Below, one piece after another: positions 62,601 through 64,000 of a stretch of DNA of 64,000 nt; the first letter of the stretch is position 1; every line of letters begins with the position of its first letter. Both the position numbers and the translations under genes were made by a program. Location: the NCBI RefSeq assembly GCF_014280965.1, contig NZ_JACODZ010000009.1, positions 186,001 to 250,000 of the forward strand, given 5' to 3'. A model generated the notes under the pieces. It made no database searches. It saw only the letters and a list, made by a program, of their open reading frames with translations, and was not told the DNA's origin. The stretch comes from Echinicola salinicaeni (lineage in GTDB: Bacteria > Bacteroidota > Bacteroidia > Cytophagales > Cyclobacteriaceae).

Positions 62601-64000
62601 TACCGCCCCTTCCGGCTATTCGGTATCAATGGATTTATTGGGTGAAACCATAATTAATTCCATCAATGAGACCATTATTGAGTTTGCAGGAGCAGGACTG
62701 GAAGTAGGAAGTACATTGAATTATTCTTTTACAAGTTCAGGAGGAGGAGCAGCAGTTTCAGGAACTGAAACAGTTTCTTCAACACTGGAAACTTTTAATA
62801 ATGGAGGAGCAGGGTATGACCTGTCAAGTTTGACTGATGGAACTATATCCTTAACGGTATCTTTGACTGATCCTGCAGGTAACCAAGGTACAAATGCTAC
62901 TGATTCTGAAACCAAAGATGCTGGACCACCGACTGGTTATACCGTTTCATGGGATGATAATCTGGTCAATGCCACTGAAGCCGGTTCAACTTCCTTTAGC
63001 GTTGCTAATGCAGAAATCGGTACGAGAATCTATTATTCCATTTCCAGTAGTGGAGACGGTAATACGGCGACAATTTCAGGTAATACTAATGCGGGCAGTG
63101 TAACAGAAATGGTCACTGTAGATGTGAGTTCTCTAGTAGATGGGACTTTAAGGGTACAGGCTTACCTGAGGGATGCAGGAGGCAATACAGGAGCTACTGT
63201 ATCGAATAATTCTGCCGTATTAGACCAAACTGCACCTAGTGGATATTCAATATCTATTGACCAAAATCCAATTGATAGATCAAATCAAGCTTCGGTAAGC
63301 TATACATTTGCAGGAGCAGAGGTTGGAAGCACCTATAATTATACCTTCAGTAGTTCTGGCACTGGGACGAATGTGACTGGTTCAGGAACTATTGCGACTG
63401 CCAGTGATCAGGTTACAGGTATTGATTTAAGTGGTTTGGGAGATGGAACAATTACAGTATCAGTGACCTTAACCGATGCCGCAGGAAATACGGGTTCGTT
63501 GAGTACCGGTACCAGTACCAAGGACACCAATGAAGCCCCAACAGCCAGTGCGGTTTCCATAAACGGTACAATTACCGTTGGGGAGCAATTAACAGGAACT
63601 TATACCTTTGCGGATGCCAATAGTGATCCAGAAAGCGGTTCTACTTATAAATGGTACCGCTCAGATGATAATAGCGGCACTGGCAAAACTGCCATATCAG
63701 GGGCCAATGCCCAGCAATATACCTTGCAGGTTTCAGACCAAGGAAAGTATATCAGCTTTGAGGTGACCCCAAATGATGGAACTGATATAGGTACAGCAAT
63801 AGAAAGTGGTTTGGTAGGACCAATAAAGGTTGAGCAGACCATTACTTTTCCGAGTATTCCAAACAAAACTTATGGAGATGTATCCTTCACTTTAGGTGAT
63901 GCCCAAACTGATCAGGGCTTAACGGTGACCTATACAGCAGTTGATCCGACTGTGGTAAGTATATCGGGTAACCAGGCAACAGTTCTAAAAGCTGGTAACA
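59620..64000 (+). CDS. Giant secreted adhesin-like repeat protein, 3' end outside window
   Basis: The reading frame is open from the ATG at 59620 to the right edge (1460 codons). It has a signal peptide (SIVLIFFLYSINSFGQ). Parts seen in order: a beta-rich N-terminal domain with CGCSS (to about residue 180), a second domain (about 180-450), a cadherin-like segment (about 450-565: LIESLPPAGTLYVDADNDD), two Calx-beta domains (about 567-677 and 680-793), five Ig-like repeats of about 100 residues starting TAPSGYSVSIDQ (794-1303), one further Ig-like domain (NGTITVGEQLTGTYTF) and the start of an MBG-type domain (FPSIPNKTYGDVSF). A C-terminal T9SS sorting domain is expected beyond the edge. It is probably a cell-surface adhesin or fibre. 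Confidence 0.88.
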   Translation, partial: MKNFTACYSLSIVLIFFLYSINSFGQTTLDFNGITKSTALSLNETNTYDTAGVRFQIFSGSNSNAYVSSSDQGFNNTRALDDTNLTFGGVTGWKITKEVGDKDFQLRSIWLQEGCGCSSTSGTVKAYKDGTQVGSTVNVTFNGTQNFIANPDFYDIDEVRIEGTDLYIYIDNFTYGDPYDPGALDPTVVTSIDLVGSPLTTDSGVSYEVNFSKNANNVTADDFELIKTGSAVGTIGTVSGSGSSYTVTVNGLGGEGSIRLDLKSGTDIQNDSGNSGTPAFISGEVHYVGACNVETFESIADASTSFSSNGINFSLGTGLETENRNGFGAGTSDRYITNDFTAGSFSLSSVTNFTMKTLDIFLSDQTNGNDPTGTGTLSITGKLGGANQFTITKNTGFPTTTTSNNGFFTIDFSTDGAADYRNTNIDELVFTIGGGFIELAIDNFNFCEASTAPTASNFTGANGPYENLTYTFATSDFGYNDSDPLNHVLIESLPPAGTLYVDADNDDAYDAGEEVNVNDQISKSDLDAGDLQYIQNGSTNASFQFEVNDGSEYSSGDYIATLNVNPVPTVTLSILPTSKSESITTPTQVTATLSNTYGEDVNIVLDFNGTATDLGVDYSLTATSIIVPAGNTTGNINLTNVPDALYEGNETVIIDIASVTGGTESGTQQVTYTITDDDIAPNASLEILNIYNPITNESGGQAYVRGKIDAIAGTTITIPLSFSGTASGGGTDYSITGSTIILSPGEYMDSIRVTSQHDGFEEGDETIIIDMGTPTNAVESGTQQVTLTIKDEDLAAPTGYSVTIDQSSINSSNESAVSFTFAGAEIGATYNYTFSSTGGGTNLTGTGTISTATDQITGIDLSGLGDGTITLSVTLTDTFGSTGIAATDTVIKDTTAPSGYSVSIDQSPINNTNQSTASFTFSGAEIGTTYNYTFSSSGGGTNVTGSGTIATATDQVTGIDLSGLGDGTVTLSVTLTDDSGNAGSAATDTAAKDSTAPSGYSVSMDLLGETIINSINETIIEFAGAGLEVGSTLNYSFTSSGGGAAVSGTETVSSTLETFNNGGAGYDLSSLTDGTISLTVSLTDPAGNQGTNATDSETKDAGPPTGYTVSWDDNLVNATEAGSTSFSVANAEIGTRIYYSISSSGDGNTATISGNTNAGSVTEMVTVDVSSLVDGTLRVQAYLRDAGGNTGATVSNNSAVLDQTAPSGYSISIDQNPIDRSNQASVSYTFAGAEVGSTYNYTFSSSGTGTNVTGSGTIATASDQVTGIDLSGLGDGTITVSVTLTDAAGNTGSLSTGTSTKDTNEAPTASAVSINGTITVGEQLTGTYTFADANSDPESGSTYKWYRSDDNSGTGKTAISGANAQQYTLQVSDQGKYISFEVTPNDGTDIGTAIESGLVGPIKVEQTITFPSIPNKTYGDVSFTLGDAQTDQGLTVTYTAVDPTVVSISGNQATVLKAGN
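62002..63528 (+). repeat. Five internal repeats of about 300 bp in the giant adhesin gene
   Basis: Repeat starts at about 62002, 62302, 62602, 62923 and 63229, each encoding a unit that begins APSGYSVSIDQ or a variant and ends near a GTKD-like junction. The second and fifth units are nearly identical at DNA level over TGTGACTGGTTCAGG and following bases, so recent duplication or gene conversion is likely. The third and fourth units are diverged and slightly longer. Confidence 0.85.

Overview
The window looks like a chromosomal segment of a marine-type Bacteroidota, probably order Cytophagales (Cyclobacteriaceae-like; inference). The support is SusC/SusD pairs, a hybrid two-component regulator, T9SS C-terminal sorting domains, lipoprotein signals, AT-rich DNA and promoters with the Bacteroidota -7 box TAnnTTTG. 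No prophage, plasmid or complete insertion sequence was seen.

Layout. (1) 1-26007 is a polysaccharide utilisation region. A hybrid two-component sensor (minus strand, cut by the left edge) diverges from a seven-gene run: fasciclin lipoprotein, SusC, SusD, two more fasciclin lipoproteins, SusC, SusD. A clear terminator ends that run. A PL11-type rhamnogalacturonan lyase, a GH115-type alpha-glucuronidase and a mannonate dehydratase (UxuA) follow. Together they suggest capture of a uronic-acid-containing plant or algal polysaccharide, release of glucuronate and its entry into the hexuronate pathway. (2) 26008-31330 holds a MoaE-like molybdopterin synthase subunit, a two-gene molybdenum hydroxylase (Fe-S subunit plus Tat-exported Mo subunit), one tRNA with anticodon CAU, and long intergenic stretches rich in repeats. 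(3) 31330-46057 is mostly housekeeping: HAD hydrolase, site-2 protease, rhodanese, two T9SS-exported proteins (one an M43 metalloprotease), a PASTA protein, NifU-like and Mrp Fe-S proteins, DnaG, RibBA, a secreted unknown protein and SurE. (4) 46149-52184 is a compact minus-strand operon DUF4856 - imelysin - HTTM protein - TonB-dependent receptor, probably for metal (iron) uptake, with a well-formed promoter overlapped by a 9-bp inverted repeat. (5) 52449-56112 has inositol oxygenase, then a small unknown protein, a membrane protein, a histidine kinase and a LuxR-type response regulator in one run. (6) 57362-64000 has a formyltransferase, two 180-residue phage-tail-collar (MdpB-like) proteins and a giant repetitive adhesin-like protein that runs off the right edge.

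Most unusual are the non-coding parts. Three long intergenic regions carry degenerate tandem arrays with an 11-bp period (26270-26396, 30730-30806, 56335-56400). A 176-bp intergenic element is present twice with about 97% identity and no length change (27355-27530, 44982-45157), plus a diverged third copy (about 56420-56602). All three copies are followed by a strong hairpin whose sequence differs each time. A 63-bp direct repeat flanks one array, and a MITE-like inverted-repeat element lies at 27126-27314. The best candidate for a poorly described protein system is the formyltransferase / twin tail-collar / giant adhesin cluster, which has no phage genes around it.
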